A stretch of 64,000 bases of DNA from positions 112,828,158 through 112,892,157 of the forward strand of contig NC_061120.1 in NCBI RefSeq assembly GCF_002878395.1, given 5' to 3'. Numbering within the stretch: the stretch's first letter is position 1; every line of letters starts with the position of its first letter. The position numbers were made by a program, and so were the translations under genes. Below are positions 1-11,000 of the stretch, one piece after another. The DNA comes from Capsicum annuum (Eukaryota > Streptophyta > Magnoliopsida > Solanales > Solanaceae). The notes beneath the pieces are model-generated. The model was not told the DNA's origin. It searched no databases and worked only from the letters and a program-made list of their open reading frames with translations.

Positions 1-885
1 AATTCTACCCTAGGACAAGTTGTGGCTTGTTTAACATTTAAAAGTAGATTTAGATACCTTATCCTAGTCTGAGGTAAATATTGCTTGATAATTAATTTTG
101 GGGATTTATAAATGGGCTCTTCGACACACCTTAGGCCAAGACCTGTGATAGTGACTAAACACCCTTGATATGCTTGGTACATCTAGGATGATGATTATTT
201 CAATGATATTTATATGCCTTGGTACTTGTTGGTTATGATGAATGACGTTAAAATTAATGCTTAATGATTAGGCTATAAATGAGTTATTGATTAAGCTTAT
301 GTTATTGATGAGCAATTGAGTATGCTATTGATTGGTCTATTGAATATACTATTGAATGAGCCCTTGAGTATGATATTCACTAAGCCATAAATTAAGCTAG
401 TGATTATGCTATGAATAATATATAGATTATGAATGAAATACATATTGACCAATCTAATGATAAGCTATCTTTTATGATAATGATATGCCATTAATTAAGC
501 TATTGGCTAGTTATTGTTTGGTACTATTAATTACGTTAGAGGTCTCGTTTAATGACTATATTGGTGAATACCTTATGGATTAGGCTAAAGACCATGCTTA
601 TCAAAGATTATATTATTGAATATGCTAGTGATTAAGCCAAAGATTGTGTCTATTTACTATGTTGGCAATCAAGCTATTAGTTATGATAGAATTCACAATT
701 TCTACTATGATTATTGATCATGTTAATATATTATGTTTATGTTTATGCTGTTAAAACTCTAATATTTATTCTATTGTCCATATTAATGATGATATAGATT
801 ACTTATACAAAATATAAATCTGAAGAATGGCTATAATATTAATGATATTGATGAAAACTTTATGATATATATGCTCATCAAGGTC

Positions 886-1200
886 GGAGAATGACTACGA
901 TGATATGTATCTGAAAAGGCTGAAGGATAATTTTAATGATATATGTCCGGCAAGGCTGGATAATAATTATGATAATTTATATTCAGTAAGGCCGAAGGAT
1001 GATTATGATGATATATATTTGCCCGATAAGGTCGGAGGATGACTATGATGATATATACCGGGCAAGGACAGAGGATGATTATAATGATATATGCCTGGCA
1101 ATACCAGAGGATGATTATGATGATATATGTCTGACAAGGCCAGAGGATGATTATGATGACTTATATATTCTCGACAAGATCAAAATATGATTATGATGAT
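886..1200. repeat. 36-bp minisatellite inside LTR-D
   Basis: About nine degenerate head-to-tail units of 36 bp, each built on 'gaggatgattatgatgata' plus a short variable part containing 'caagg'. Because 36 is divisible by three, a forward frame at 999-1190 stays open and reads as a 12-residue acidic repeat (EDDYDDIY-type). This is most simply a by-product of the repeat length and not a gene: no domain, no neighbouring frame and no start context support one. The most regular units are at 1030-1180. Confidence 0.85.
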
Positions 1201-1387
1201 ATTATAAAGATATTGTTGAATATTAATAATGGTTGGAGTTTGGATATACGTATTACACAATAATGATATACTTATTATGATATGTTGACATTGGGGAGTG
1301 AGATTGACAAACTAGCTAGGTCAAAAATGAAGAAATAGTTATAATGTAGTATGATATGAATAGATTCTAGTGATATAATAACTAGGT

Positions 1388-1554
1388 GCTAAATATGGAT
1401 TAGTTGATAAATATTTGTTAGTTGCTAAATATTGGTTGGTTGATAAATATTGGCAAGTTGCTAAATATTGGTTAGTTGATAAATATTGGCTAGTTGATAA
1501 ATATTGGTCAGTTGATAAATATTTGTTAGTTGCTAAATATTGGTTAGTTGATAT
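1388..1554. repeat. 18-bp tandem repeat inside LTR-D
   Basis: About nine copies of an 18-bp unit, 'gataaatattggttagtt' with variants (gctaaatat, ggcaagtt, ggtcagtt). Units alternate between 'ttgataaatatt' and 'ttgctaaatatt', which suggests a 36-bp higher-order unit made of two 18-bp halves, the same length as the neighbouring minisatellite. Confidence 0.85.
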
Positions 1555-2459
1555 TTCTTGATTGGTGAATAAATGATGTTTAGTTGATAAAGGATGATTT
1601 ATTTATACAAGAAGATTAGTTGGTACCTGATGAATAGTTGGTAAGTTTTGACTTATTTACTAATGATGAATATGGACAATTAATTGTTATATTGTTTCAT
1701 GACTTGGATCAATTCTAGTTGTATTATGAGAGTTGATAAATAATGGTGGTGAATTATTCTATCTTGTTTGCACCTTCCAGTCTTATGGGGGCTTGCAATG
1801 AGTTATTTACTTTTCTATACCAATTGGTGTATGGGAGCAAATTTTATAGTTATTATTGCATGTGTTGAAGCTTTATGTTATGCTGTGATGATATTCTGAT
1901 TATCATCTTATTCATGTATAGAGATGTTGGTGTTATTTGAGGTTTGTTTCATTACCCTGACTTAGTTATGTTATCTTGCATTCTATCATACTTATATCAT
2001 GATTTAGCTAGTCAGCCGATGATGTCTACTGAGTACCGTTGTTTTAGTACTCGTACGACACATCTTTACCTTTTTGGTATAGAATCGTGTTCATGCAGTG
2101 TTGATATTTGGAGATAAGGTGAAGTCTTGAAGTCTGGCTTGCCTATTTCCTTCTATCTTTTTATATTTAATATTTTGTTTTTAGATATATGTATTCACTA
2201 TTCTATATGCTTGGATTGTATTTTGATTTCTAGATGCTTTTGTACTGCTCGACTAGTTCGTGGGGTGATATTTATGTAGTAACTACCTTTAAACTATATC
2301 TATTGCTTTGTTTATATAATGTGTTGGACTGCCTATTAGGCTTTTTTGGGGATATTTCCACTAAGTAGCCCCATTGTTTTTAGCTTCAGATTACAGTTTG
2401 GCTTACCTATTAGCGAGATAGAGTAGGTGTCATCATGACTCGCAAATTAGGTTGTGATA

Positions 2460-2640
2460 AGAATTTAGGACAATTGTAATTCATAATGCTTGATTTGGGA
2501 GCATAATTTTCAAAAGATTCACAAGTTATACCAATTCTAAATTTTAAAGAGACCAAAGAGCCGGGGAATAAGATTTGGGGTTAGAATACAGCCGAGTTAT
2601 CAAAAAATAGCCCATCCTACATATTCTAAGATTCAAGAAA
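2460..2640. other. unassigned spacer between LTR-D and LTR-C
   Basis: AT-rich sequence between two LTRs of the same broad family. It starts where the PBS and leader of element D should be, but only 'aattt' and 'aggacaattgt' resemble the leaders seen after the other LTRs. No coding signal is visible. It is probably a decayed leader cut by the arrival of LTR-C. Confidence 0.35.
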
Positions 2641-3256
2641 TTAAAATGCTTATAGTTGTTCTTGATAGGTAGAAAATATAGTCTTTTATGTTAGATGATC
2701 TTTAGCTTAAGATGAGTGAAATCGCAAGGGCTTGATTTTGTGTATTTTTCATTTTTATATATTTTGACTATTTTACCTATTTTCTTGATTGCTACATGAT
2801 GTTTCTGGAGTATGAGGATGGTTGACATGGTTCCCAATGTTTTATGATTCAATTTGTATGAGTTATGATTTTTAGAGGTCAAAATGACTTTATTGCATAC
2901 TTTGGTCAATACTTATTATTATGTGTGTCGGATGGCAAAACAGACTATGATAGAAAATTTAAAACATTGATTTTCAATTAGAAACATAGCTAGTTTAATT
3001 TTATGGCTTTTATATCTCTTTTTGACCATCAATTCAGAAGATTGTGAAATTAGGCCTCGAGGATCAGTTTTGTGAAAACAAGAAAATCTAATGTCACTGT
3101 TGATTCTTGAAAGTGAAATTTTATTGGGTATCATAGTTTACTTGTGTTCATAGGATTTCAAATAAATCTCGAGAGATTGGTGGAGAGTTGAAAATTTTTG
3201 AAGTCCTAGTTGGTGCAACTACTAAATTGTCACTTGGGTCACTTTAGTAAGGGTTG

Positions 3257-3442
3257 CTTAAGTAGCCAGCTAGTCGCATAATAATTCACCAGACTAATAT
3301 GTTGGGGGCTGCTAAAATGGGGACCTGTTTTCTTAAGAGATCCCTTATCTAGTTAAGAGGACTGTGCACTTTGCGGATACTACTAAAGCGCCACTTCACA
3401 TCTTCAGTGGTGACCAGTTAAGTGGTTAAGTGCTATCTTAAG
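3257..3442. promoter_or_regulatory. CTTAAG palindrome cluster in U3 of LTR-C
   Basis: Exact CTTAAG hexamers at 3257, 3332 and 3437, plus several TTAAG(T/A) variants between them ('agttaagagg', 'agttaagtggttaagtgc'). The cluster ends about 19 bp before the TATA box. The same arrangement is denser in LTR-B (49430-49557). It is likely a repeated cis-element of the LTR promoter; no binding factor is assigned. Confidence 0.5.
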
Positions 3443-3460
3443 CAGTCAAGACCGAAAAAA

Positions 3461-3467
3461 TATAAAA
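3461..3467 (+). promoter_or_regulatory. TATA box of LTR-C
   Basis: TATAAAA preceded by an A-run and followed by a pyrimidine-rich stretch, at the position equivalent to the TATA box of LTR-B. It would set the U3/R boundary a few tens of bases downstream. Confidence 0.55.
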
Positions 3468-5290
3468 CTCTTTCTTTCCTTGATTTTTCTTTTATTTTTG
3501 CGACTTGAAGCTTTGGGTTTTAGAGTTTTAGGCATTTTCTTCCATTCTCAAGCTTGGGTAAGCTCCAAATTACTATTTTAATTATTTTACTTTGATTCTT
3601 ATCATGTTAAACTCATTAAAATGCAATTTCAAGAGTGAAATTTTGAAATTTTGGCCCGTAAGGCCTAAAATGTTTTTTCTTCAACTTAAACCTCACTTTT
3701 AACCTATTTTACTGTAGTTTTCTTCTATGACTTCCTTTAATAATGGATAATATGTTTACAATCTAAAATTCCTATTTTACCTTTTCTTTTTGAAATCTCT
3801 TTTTAGCGGTTCGTTTTGACCTCGATATGTAAATAAGAAATATGAGTATTTATGTATTTCTTTTGATGCGTAAATTCTACATTTGTGTGTTTTAGTTGAT
3901 TTCAGGACTGTTTGAGAGTGGCAAATATTAGTGTGAATGACTTTTGGTTTGGATTTTAGAGCCACAAGGTAGGTTATGGCTTAACTTTCTTCAGACTAGG
4001 TTGGGTAGTTGATATTTGTATAAAAACATGTTATGGTAATTATGGTAATAATGTTATTATTTCTGGGTGCCTATGTGGGGGTTATATTGTTGTTATTGGT
4101 GTTTTGAGTTGATAATTACTATGTGTGGCATGTGTGGGGTTATATATGATTTTGTTGGCCTTGTTTATACATTTGGTTGTTTTTTTCCTAATTGAAATGC
4201 CTAAGTTGGGATTACTGTGATATCAGTGATATCTTACTTGTATATTTTACTTTAATGGTACATCGCTTATACTGAATCATGGATGGTTGACATATTAAGT
4301 GAATTTTGAGCTCACGAGCATGTATATTAGTTGGATTAGAGATCCTTATTCCATTTTTGTTGTGAGCATTACATCCTCATATCATAGATACATTCATGAG
4401 ATATTGCTACCATTATAGAGAGGATGATTTTTGATAGAAATATGACACTTTTACAAAACCCTCTACTATAGCCCATGAGTCGGAGAAGAGATATGGATAT
4501 TGAGATTAGGATTTAGTATTAAGATAGTATATGAGTTGAAAACCTCCCATGGGTCCTACTTGGAAGCATAATGAGTGGTAGGTGTATATAGAGGTTATGT
4601 GGTAACCCCAATCACATCACATTATCATTATTATCATCCTCATTGTATTTCATCCATTTATGCATCTTCAGTGTTGTGTCTATGTACTTTATCTATTGCA
4701 TTTCCGATTTTTATTTCTTTTACATATCTATTTCCTACTTGTCTACTATGTTTTAGAAATATTCGTGGAGACAGTGTTAGCTATTATTTGGGACATTTTC
4801 TGCTAGCAGGTGATGTGCTCATATGTGTATTTATATACTTATTTTCTACTTTGCTCAGTCAGCCTATGATACCTAGTAAGTAAAAGTGGACTATACTCTT
4901 CCCTACTGTGCCCTTCCAGTACAGATCTAGGTACGAGTATGTTGCACGGTAGCTAAGTTCAGGTGATGATTTACATATTTGAGGTAGTGGATGCTCTATG
5001 CTTTCAGATTCAACCTCCAACCTTATTCTATTTTGTATTTAGAGAAAAACTTATGTTTTTATTTGTATTTTCAGACTTTGAGATGTATTTAGTTTGTTCT
5101 TACATTGTGACACCAAGTTATGGATGGTTTATGGTAATAATTTGACATTCATACTTCCGTTACTATTGTATATGTATGTTTCGACTTTGTTGTAGAATCT
5201 TTCCTTGGGATTTTATATTGATTTCTTATTTCATAATAGTTAGCCGCAATAAGTGCCATCATGAACCTTGTTTTTTTTGTCGTGACAAAT

Positions 5291-5305
5291 TGGTATCTGA
5301 GTAGG
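5291..5305 (+). other. primer-binding site (initiator Met tRNA type), element C
   Basis: 'tggtatctgagtagg' lies 3 nt after the LTR end. The standard plant Met PBS begins TGGTATCAGAGC, so this copy has a few changes. It confirms the orientation (+) and the LTR end. Confidence 0.75.
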
Positions 5306-5481
5306 TTCATTGGTCTCATTATTGTAAGAACATGGTGTTTTGTAGATTGGAATAGAGATGTCTGTATCTATCTTTGAGAGGCTATAATATATCTTTTTGA
5401 AACTTTCCTTATTTTGTTCCTTATCATGTGGTTTATTCAATACCCCATATTCTAAGCTGAGTTACACTCTTTTTTGTTCAT

Positions 5482-6516
5482 ATGGTGAATACTAGATCCA
5501 GTGAGACCATGGATACAGAGCTAACATCCAAGAAAAAGCGCCCATCTGGGGGGATGAGGCAGTGTTACAAATGCTCCTGAGGTAAAGGACGATCAGAAGG
5601 ATCTTTCCCTTATATATATAGTACTAGGTAATCTCCCATAAGCTTGAGGTTGAGCTTGATAGAGGTGTGAGTCCTACTTTGGTTCTACAATGTTCTTCCT
5701 CCCTAGTATTAAAGGGTTTATTGATTTATTTCGTAACTCGTTTGGAGGGTATTCCCTTAAGTGTAAAAGGTGTTCCTCCAACTTTGAGTGTTGTACCTCC
5801 ATCAATCCCAGAGTCTACATATAGTGTTCCTCCAATTTTAAGTGTGATTCCTTTATTGGTATCGACATCTACTTATGGAATTTGGCATGCTCCGAGTATT
5901 ATTCCTTCTTTTGTACTAGTATCTAAGCATGGTATTCTAAGTATAGGGGTTCAACCTTTATCTATGTTACCTCCTTTGATAAGATCACAGCCTTCCAGAT
6001 TCACTATGCCTCATATTACTTTGATTCCTATTTTATCTTCTGAGGATCAAAACAAGTTTGAGGAATTTACTCACTTGGGCCCGCCAGAGTTTAGTAGTGC
6101 AGTGGAAAAATTGCCTATGATTCTTAGATCTCTTAAGTCGCATGGAGTTGCTTACGCACTTACCAGCTAAAGATGTAGCTAGAGATTGGTGGAGGTCACT
6201 TATTAGTTGCAGATCTATTGGTTTTCCAGAGTTCACTTGGGTTCAGTTTGCTGAGGACTTTTTAGACTAGTTTGTAACATTTAGTTTGAGGGATTAGATA
6301 AGAGACGAGTTTGATCACTTGGAGCAGGGCTCCATGACTCTTACTAAGTATGAGGCACACTTTCTTGCCTTATCTTGATATTCTATTGCTAGGATTGGCA
6401 CTGAGTCTAAGAAGATTTAGAAGTTTATGAAGGGATTGTATGTTTTACTTTATTTGGCTACCGCTCAGATAGTAGTGTCAAGAGGGTCATTTTTTAGTAT
6501 AGTGTATCATGCTATA
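5482..6516 (+). pseudogene. element C gag, first part (Tekay-like Ty3-gypsy)
   Basis: This is the capsid-precursor gene of element C. The probable start is ATG 5482 (MVNTRSSETMD...), about 175 bp after the PBS, with an in-frame stop early on. A Pro/Ser-rich N-terminal region follows (about 5667-6030), then the retrotransposon gag core at about 6040-6450: 'LGPPEFSSAVEKLP', 'SHGVAYALTS', 'RDWWRSLISCRS', 'RDEFDHLEQGSMT' and 'YEAHF' appear in order but in shifted frames with several stops. It breaks off at 6516 where LTR-H is inserted and resumes at 10178. The order and the motifs are typical of chromovirus gag. It cannot be functional. Confidence 0.8.
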
Positions 6517-6749
6517 TGTAACACCCTAAAAAATTCTCTCCTAGTCTGAGCCTTATAGCGTGTTCAGTGAAGTGAAAATCTGGTCCCAAAAGTTTGAGAA
6601 GTGTCTTCCCAAGTGTGAAATCCTTTGAACCGTGTAGAATTTCCCTATTATCAACTTTTTGTCATGTAGAGCATTGAATAAGCTTCTGTCGATACAAAAT
6701 TCACCCAAATTCGATACTCGGGCAAAGAGTTAGAGCTATTTTAGTGAGA

Positions 6750-7025
6750 CAGTGTGCCACCTAGAACTTTAGTTCATCGCAGAGCCAGCCAAAATAAAAA
6801 TCATCAAAATCCAGTGAGCCTCCGTGATTATGGTGCATCGCGCCAAGCCTTAATTTCAAAATTATCAATTTCCAGTGCACCAATGCAACTCCACTGCGTC
6901 GTGATGCCTTTTCAGTTCGCAACCAAAGTGGCAATGTGATTGCCGCCTCATCGCGTCGTCATGCAGTTTCCCAATTGTCCAATTTCAAGTGAACTGGCGT
7001 GATTATGGCGCTTAGCGCCAGCATG
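6750..7025. promoter_or_regulatory. GC-rich palindromic U3 modules in LTR-H
   Basis: Four to five spaced modules in an AT-rich background, each with a CG-rich core such as 'gcatcgcgcc' (about 6836), 'ctgcgtcgtgatg' (about 6894), 'catcgcgtcgtcatg' (about 6950) and 'ggcgcttagcgcc' (about 7008, a near-perfect palindrome). Spacing is roughly 55-65 bp, and the modules are separated by 'tttccaattgtcc...tccagtg' text. They end about 70 bp before the TATA box. They look like repeated enhancer-type units of the LTR. Confidence 0.5.
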
Positions 7026-7091
7026 TTAAATCGGAATTTTTTAATTTAATTCCAAGGACTATTTGGTCCTTTCCCACTCATTTTTAGCCCC

Positions 7092-7099
7092 TATATATA
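7092..7099 (+). promoter_or_regulatory. TATA box of LTR-H
   Basis: TATATATA in 'cccctatatatacccaa', followed by 'tctcagcctcatttccc', a typical LTR transcription-start context. Confidence 0.65.
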
Positions 7100-8557
7100 C
7101 CCAATAAAAGGCTCTCAGCCTCATTTCCCATCTTCAACATCAAAACTAGGGTTTTACAAAATCAAAAGCCTTATTTCTTCTTCAAGCAAAATCAATAGAG
7201 ATCATGAGAAATCAAGAGGAATCAAGAATCTCTCCAAAGAACTTTCAAGAAAAGAGTTTCCCCAAGGTATGTGAAAATTGATTCTTAGGTCCTTTTTTTT
7301 CAAGAAGCTTAAGTACCCTTTTCTAAATCTCAAAGATTTTATGTTTATGAGTTGTCCATGATTCATGTGAAATGAAATTGATGTTCCATTTATTATTGAG
7401 TTGTGATTTATGTTTATTGACAAGATTTTCAAGCTTTGACTCTAGTTTGTGATGTTCATGATAAGCCCTCTTTAAGTTTCTTGTTAGATGGTGTGTTCAT
7501 GCCAATTAAGTGTGCGAACTGTTGAATAAGCGAAGCATGCTCCCCATATGTTCGATAAAATGCTTATGTGAAGAATTAGGGCCATTATGGAATGTTGATT
7601 AGGAAACCCCAAATTGTGAGCAAGCCTATGCATGCCTAGTGTTTGATAAAATGCCTTAGTGAATGAATTGTGATATCAAAGCATGAAATCCCCAATTAGA
7701 TTTAAACCCATGCATGCCTAGTATTTGTTGAAAGGCCTTAGTGAACAAGTTGAGATATGATAGTAGTAAATTCTCCAATTGTGTGCACTTTGATACATAC
7801 TAAGCCTTTAATACATGCCAAGTGCTTGATGTGTTAGTTTTGACATAATAATATGAAGTATTCCCAAATCATATGCTATCCAATACATGCCAAGACAAAT
7901 ATACGTGCAAAGTATTTGATGCAAGACCTTGTTGAATGGAGTATGATCCTATAGCATGTTCCCCCTATTCTATTACATGTCTATAATTCCTAAATACTTG
8001 AAGTGATGCCTTAGTGATTGTGATGGTGAATACATGTTATGATTCCTAAATGGTTGAAGAGATGCTTTAGTGATTATGATGATGAATGAATGACTGTGGT
8101 TAAGACTACTCAAGAATGGTTATGTTTTACTTTTATGTTATCGAGTCCTGGGGGCATTTATACCCGATAATTTAGCTGCTATCTGGAGCCTGTGTCAGTT
8201 TTCACGATAATCCCAGTCGAGCCATGATTCTCAAAACTCAGTGAGTTATAGAACTCTGTATCCTCAGACGGATACAAAACTTAAGAAATCTCAGTAATCT
8301 TTGAAATCTTAGGATTGCTAGTAATCGAGCCTCAGTGTTGTACTCAACTCAGATCTTGTAGTATCGAAGTGTTGAGTTCTGACCTCGATAGTGATTGAGT
8401 ATCTATTCAAACTTTGTATCGTCAGTCAGATACCATGATTTAGTAGTTTCCATCAGATACGAAACTAAGGAAATTCAGCTTAACTCAGTCAGATTATTTG
8501 AGAAATGTGATCAGTATCAAATTTAGTTCAGTTTATGTTCTGTTGATAATTTAATCC

Positions 8558-9367
8558 AAATATCTCCTGATAGATAGGCTTGATCTCAGTCTCAGATCCT
8601 ATTAAGTATTCTTGTTATCAAATCCAGAGATCTCTCGATAGATAGGCTTGATTTCAGGCTCAGATCCTATTGAGTATTCTTGTTATTAGATCCAAAGATC
8701 TCTCGATATATAGGCTTGATCTCAGCCTCAGATACTGTAGAGTATTGTTGTTATCAGATCCTGTTGAGTATTCTTGTTATAAGATCTAGAGATCTCCCAA
8801 TAGATAGGCTTGATCTCAATCTGAGATCCTGTTGAGTATTCTTGTCATCAAATCCAGAGATCTCCCGATAGATAGGCTTGATATCAGTATCAGATCTAGA
8901 GATCTCTTGATAGGTAAGCTTGATCTCAGTCTCAAATCCTGTTGAGTATTCTTTTTATTAGATCCAGAGATCTCCTGATAAATAGGCTTGCTCTCAGTCA
9001 CAGATCCTGTTGAGTATTCTTGTTATCAGATCCAGAAATCTCCTGATAGATAGGCTTTCTCTCAGTCATAGATCCTGTTGAGTATTCTTGTAATCAGATC
9101 CAGAGATCTTCCAATAGATAGGTGTGATCTCAGTCTCTGTTGAGTATTCTTGTAATCAAATCTAGAGATCTCCTGATAGATAAGCTTGATCTCAGTCTCA
9201 GATCCTATTGAGTATTCCTTTTTTTAGATCTAGAGATCTCCCGATAGATAGGCTTGATCTCATTCTCAGATCCTGTTGAGTATTCTTGTTATCATATCCA
9301 GAGATCTCCCGATAGACAGGCTTGATCTTAGTCTAAGATCTTATTGAGTATTCTTGTTACCAAATTC
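8558..9367. repeat. 68-bp tandem array inside LTR-H
   Basis: About twelve copies of a unit built on 'gatagataggcttgatctc', 'agatcctgttgagtattc' and 'ttgttatcagatccagagat'. Starts of the 'gatagataggct' block fall near 8568, 8637, 8706, 8803, 8869, 8912, 8978, 9044, 9113, 9176, 9243 and 9311, so most spacings are 63-69 bp, with one longer unit (partial internal duplication) and one short unit. It explains most of the extra length of LTR-H over its relatives. Confidence 0.9.
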
Positions 9368-10177
9368 GAACATGATTATTTTCTTATCATTGATAATAGA
9401 TTCCGGAGTCATCCATTAGAGAGAGGTTGATTTCTAATTCCATCAGTCAAGAGTAGTAAGCTTAGAATTTTATCATTTATGTGAGTATACTCAGTTAATT
9501 AGTTGTCAGTATTAGATAATTCAGTGATTCAGTATCTCAGTGTTAGTAGTGAGTTCAGATGACAGTAAAGTGGAAGTCGAGTTTCAGTATCTAAGGTTGT
9601 GATGATTGTGATTATGGTTTGTGCATTCCTGTATGTTTTCTCATTCGGTATTCTCATGATTATTCAATTATGTAACTGTTAATGCATGAGCCCTTGCACT
9701 TAGCCTTACCTCATCTGTATTCTCGGTACGTTCCTACAACTGACGCATTTGTACTATGGTGTTTCATTTGACACCATAGGTCCAGAGGCACGTGATCTAG
9801 AGTTCCCTTAGCAGTTCAGTCCTAGTGTGCAGCAGTAGATGTAGAAGTAAGTCCTCTTCATTTGAGGATGATCCTTGTATTATTATTGCATCATACTTTC
9901 TTTACTTTCAATTGACGGATTTAGTTGGGGACATGTCCCCTCAACTCCACATTTCAGACAGTTAAAGCTTTTCGGACGGATGTATTAGTATTCAGTTTTC
10001 AGTTTTGAGTATTTATAGATGTGTTGAACCTTATGGCTTATTTCTGTCTGTTTTTCCAAATTTATTTTCAGATATTATGCAGTGTTCATGGTACAGATAT
10101 CAGGAAAGGGTTATCTTGTGGTCCTTCGGGGTCATGAGCACCATGTAACAACTAGGGGGTAGTCTTAGGTCGTTACA

Positions 10178-11000
10178 CTATGTTGACCAAGTCTATCCTT
10201 CAATCATCATATGGAGGTGCCAATAAGATGCGCCTTTAGGGTGAGTTTAGTGGTCACACTCCTCAAGATAGAGATCGTAGAAGCTTCTGTGCGTATCATG
10301 GTAGACCAGTGAAGGAAACCTTGTAAGGTTCAGGTAGTATGTCTTCTAGTTCAGCAACATTGGGTTGTCGGACGTCTTTCTAGGGTAGTCATTCTAGATT
10401 CACTATTCCTTCACAAATTGAGTTAGGCCACAAAAGTTCTATGTGTGTGATGAGTTTGACAATGTGACCAAGTATTTCTCCCATCATGTTTTATGCCTAC
10501 TCCTATATCTATAGTGAGAGGTAATCCTCAGGATAGTAGATGCTCTTCTATAGGTACATAAGGTAGAGTTGTGGTCCTGGTAGTGGTGGTCACAGGGATA
10601 CTTAGTTTAGTGGAAATAATTATTGTGCTATGCTATACTCGCTAAAACTGAGGCAGAGGCTTTTGACACTATTATCACTTGTATTGTCCCTATTTATTTC
10701 AGATCTACATCTATGTTATTTAATCAGTAATTGAATTTCTCCTATGTGTCTACATATTTTGCTTTGGGTTTTGATTCTACTAGTGAGCCTCTTTCCATGC
10801 CTATCTGTGTATCTACACCCATAGAAGACTCTTTAGTGGTGGATTGTGTGCACCGATCCTGTGTTGTGATGTTCGGGGGCCTTGTGACTTAGGAAGATTT
10901 GATTATTCTAGATATGGTTTATTTTGAGGTCATCTTGGGTATATATTAGTTAGCTCCCTACCGTGCTATTCTAGAAGGGTACACTTCATTTAGGTCCTAA
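10178..11000 (+). pseudogene. element C gag end and protease remnant
   Basis: This continues the gag frame after LTR-H. A nucleocapsid/linker part is heavily decayed. The aspartic-protease region at about 10650-10980 is recognisable from the family words 'NFSYVSTYFALGF', 'SEPLSMPICVSTPIE' and 'VDCVHRSCVVMF'. At the active site the family has F-D-x-G-S; here it reads F-N-Q followed by a stop, so the catalytic Asp is lost. Frame changes and stops are frequent. Confidence 0.7.

Larger units (their letters stand above)
1..2459 (+). mobile_element. LTR-D, 3' part of a Tekay/Del-like Ty3-gypsy LTR
   Basis: No gene is seen here. The stretch matches the layout of LTR-B (48818-51474): a 'ccttaggccaa' block at 129 (LTR-B 50403), 'tcatgattta' followed by 'tactgagtacc' near 2000-2040 (LTR-B near 50990-51020), and the terminal block 'gtaggtgtcatcatgact' followed by 'gttgtgata' ending at 2459. 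The 5' part of the LTR lies off the window. It is longer than the matching part of LTR-B because two tandem arrays have expanded inside it. The sequence after 2459 is only a poor match to the Met PBS that follows the related LTRs, so the element is badly decayed. The family call is by comparison with the other LTRs in this window. Confidence 0.6.
2641..5287 (+). mobile_element. LTR-C, 5' LTR of Tekay-like element C
   Basis: The right end is well defined: 'gtcgtgaca' ends at 5287, followed after 3 nt by a Met-type PBS, exactly as in LTR-B and LTR-E. The upstream part contains a cluster of CTTAAG palindromes and a TATA box at 3461. The late part contains the family block 'ctactgtgcccttccag' near 4904. 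The left end is uncertain: no clear TG terminus is visible, and the start was set by analogy with the 2657-bp LTR-B. Short open frames inside (for example 4575-4883) show no retrotransposon or host domain. Confidence 0.65.
6517..10177 (+). mobile_element. LTR-H, lone 3.66 kb LTR inserted in element C gag
   Basis: It starts TGTAACACCC (6517) and ends CGTTACA (10177). It is flanked by ctata (6512-6516) and ctatg (10178-10182), a 5-bp target duplication with one mismatch, and the gag frame resumes on the far side. No PBS, coding region or second LTR lies between the ends, so it is a solo LTR. GC-rich modules lie at 6750-7025, a TATA box at 7092, and a 68-bp array at 8558-9367. It belongs to the same family as LTR-G (45276) and probably LTR-E (54015): shared blocks are 'agacagtgtgccacctag' near 6750 and the end '...ggtccttcggggtcat'. 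Confidence 0.85.

Noticed and set aside
999..1190. 63-residue Asp/Glu-rich repeat protein
   Set aside because: The frame is open only because the underlying minisatellite period (36 bp) is a multiple of three; no start context, homologue or neighbouring coding sequence.
4575..4883. 102-residue open frame as a host gene
   Set aside because: Lies inside LTR-C; composition is that of AT-rich sequence with chance hydrophobic residues; no domain and no exon structure.
8558..9367. CRISPR-like array
   Set aside because: Units are contiguous and similar over their whole length with no unique spacers, they lie in a plant LTR, and there are no cas genes. The 92-bp array at 34150-34680 was rejected for the same reason.
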